Shown here: piece after piece, positions 63,902-64,000 of the stretch | Numbering within the stretch: the first letter of the stretch is position 1 | Layout: each line of letters starts with the position of its first letter | Source: Ctenosaura bakeri | Taxonomy: Eukaryota; Chordata; Lepidosauria; Squamata; Iguanidae | NCBI GenBank assembly: GCA_948474755.1 | Contig: CAOLHI010001148.1 | Location: 62,001-126,000 of the forward strand | DNA: 64,000 nt | Direction: 5' to 3' | Notes under the pieces: generated by a model | Told to the model about the DNA's origin: nothing | Databases searched by the model: none | What the model saw: the letters and a program-made list of their open reading frames with translations, nothing else | Translations under genes and position numbers: made by a program

Positions 63902-64000
63902 TACTGAGAACATGTAATTTTTATGGTGATGATTTATGGATATTTCTCATCAATGGACATCATCATCATTATTAACTATTATAATGTTTGACAGTGTACC

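Overview
This is vertebrate nuclear DNA, most likely from a squamate reptile (lizard or snake). The evidence is one spliced C2H2/BTB gene embedded in very dense, old interspersed repeats of squamate type: CR1 LINEs ending in ATTCTATG-like repeats, L2-like LINEs, many copies of one tRNA-related SINE, 5S rRNA-derived SINEs, Sauria-type SINEs, Tigger/pogo-like MITEs and palindromic foldback elements. A genus cannot be named. There are no bacterial features, CRISPR arrays, rRNA genes or intact tRNA genes.

The only gene I recognise with confidence is ZBTB7B (Th-POK/cKrox), on the minus strand. The start exon (10063-9067, ATG at 10055) carries the BTB domain, linker, zinc finger 1 and half of finger 2. 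A 3.7 kb intron follows. The last exon (5366-4892) carries the rest of finger 2, fingers 3-4 and an acidic tail. The two parts join in frame to 487 residues. The 3'UTR probably runs to about 2985, where an AATAAA lies on the minus strand, and the interval is nearly repeat-free. At the left edge a plus-strand terminal exon (1371-1470, with AATAAA at 1574) points tail-to-tail at ZBTB7B. From mammalian gene order it may be the last exon of DCST2.

The exon at 10063 begins with a splice acceptor 8 bases before the ATG, so the promoter lies at higher coordinates. The best candidate is the CpG-rich island at 57.4-58.9 kb, which has minus-strand splice donors, a CCAAT box and five CACCTG E-boxes. A second, smaller GC-rich promoter-like island lies at 50.8-51.8 kb. 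If either is right, 40-48 kb of the window is the first intron of ZBTB7B. That interval is mostly repeats, with a few repeat-poor GC-rich islands (16.4, 28.5, 35 and 42 kb) that could be regulatory, and one open, well-spliced candidate exon on the opposite strand at 43435-43635.

The right end (59.4-63.9 kb) is again repeats, including a long L2-like reverse transcriptase remnant. I found no novel multi-gene system. The most interesting material is the promoter architecture, the candidate opposite-strand exon, two precisely delimited foldback elements with 3-bp target duplications, and an unclassified repeat family with six copies.
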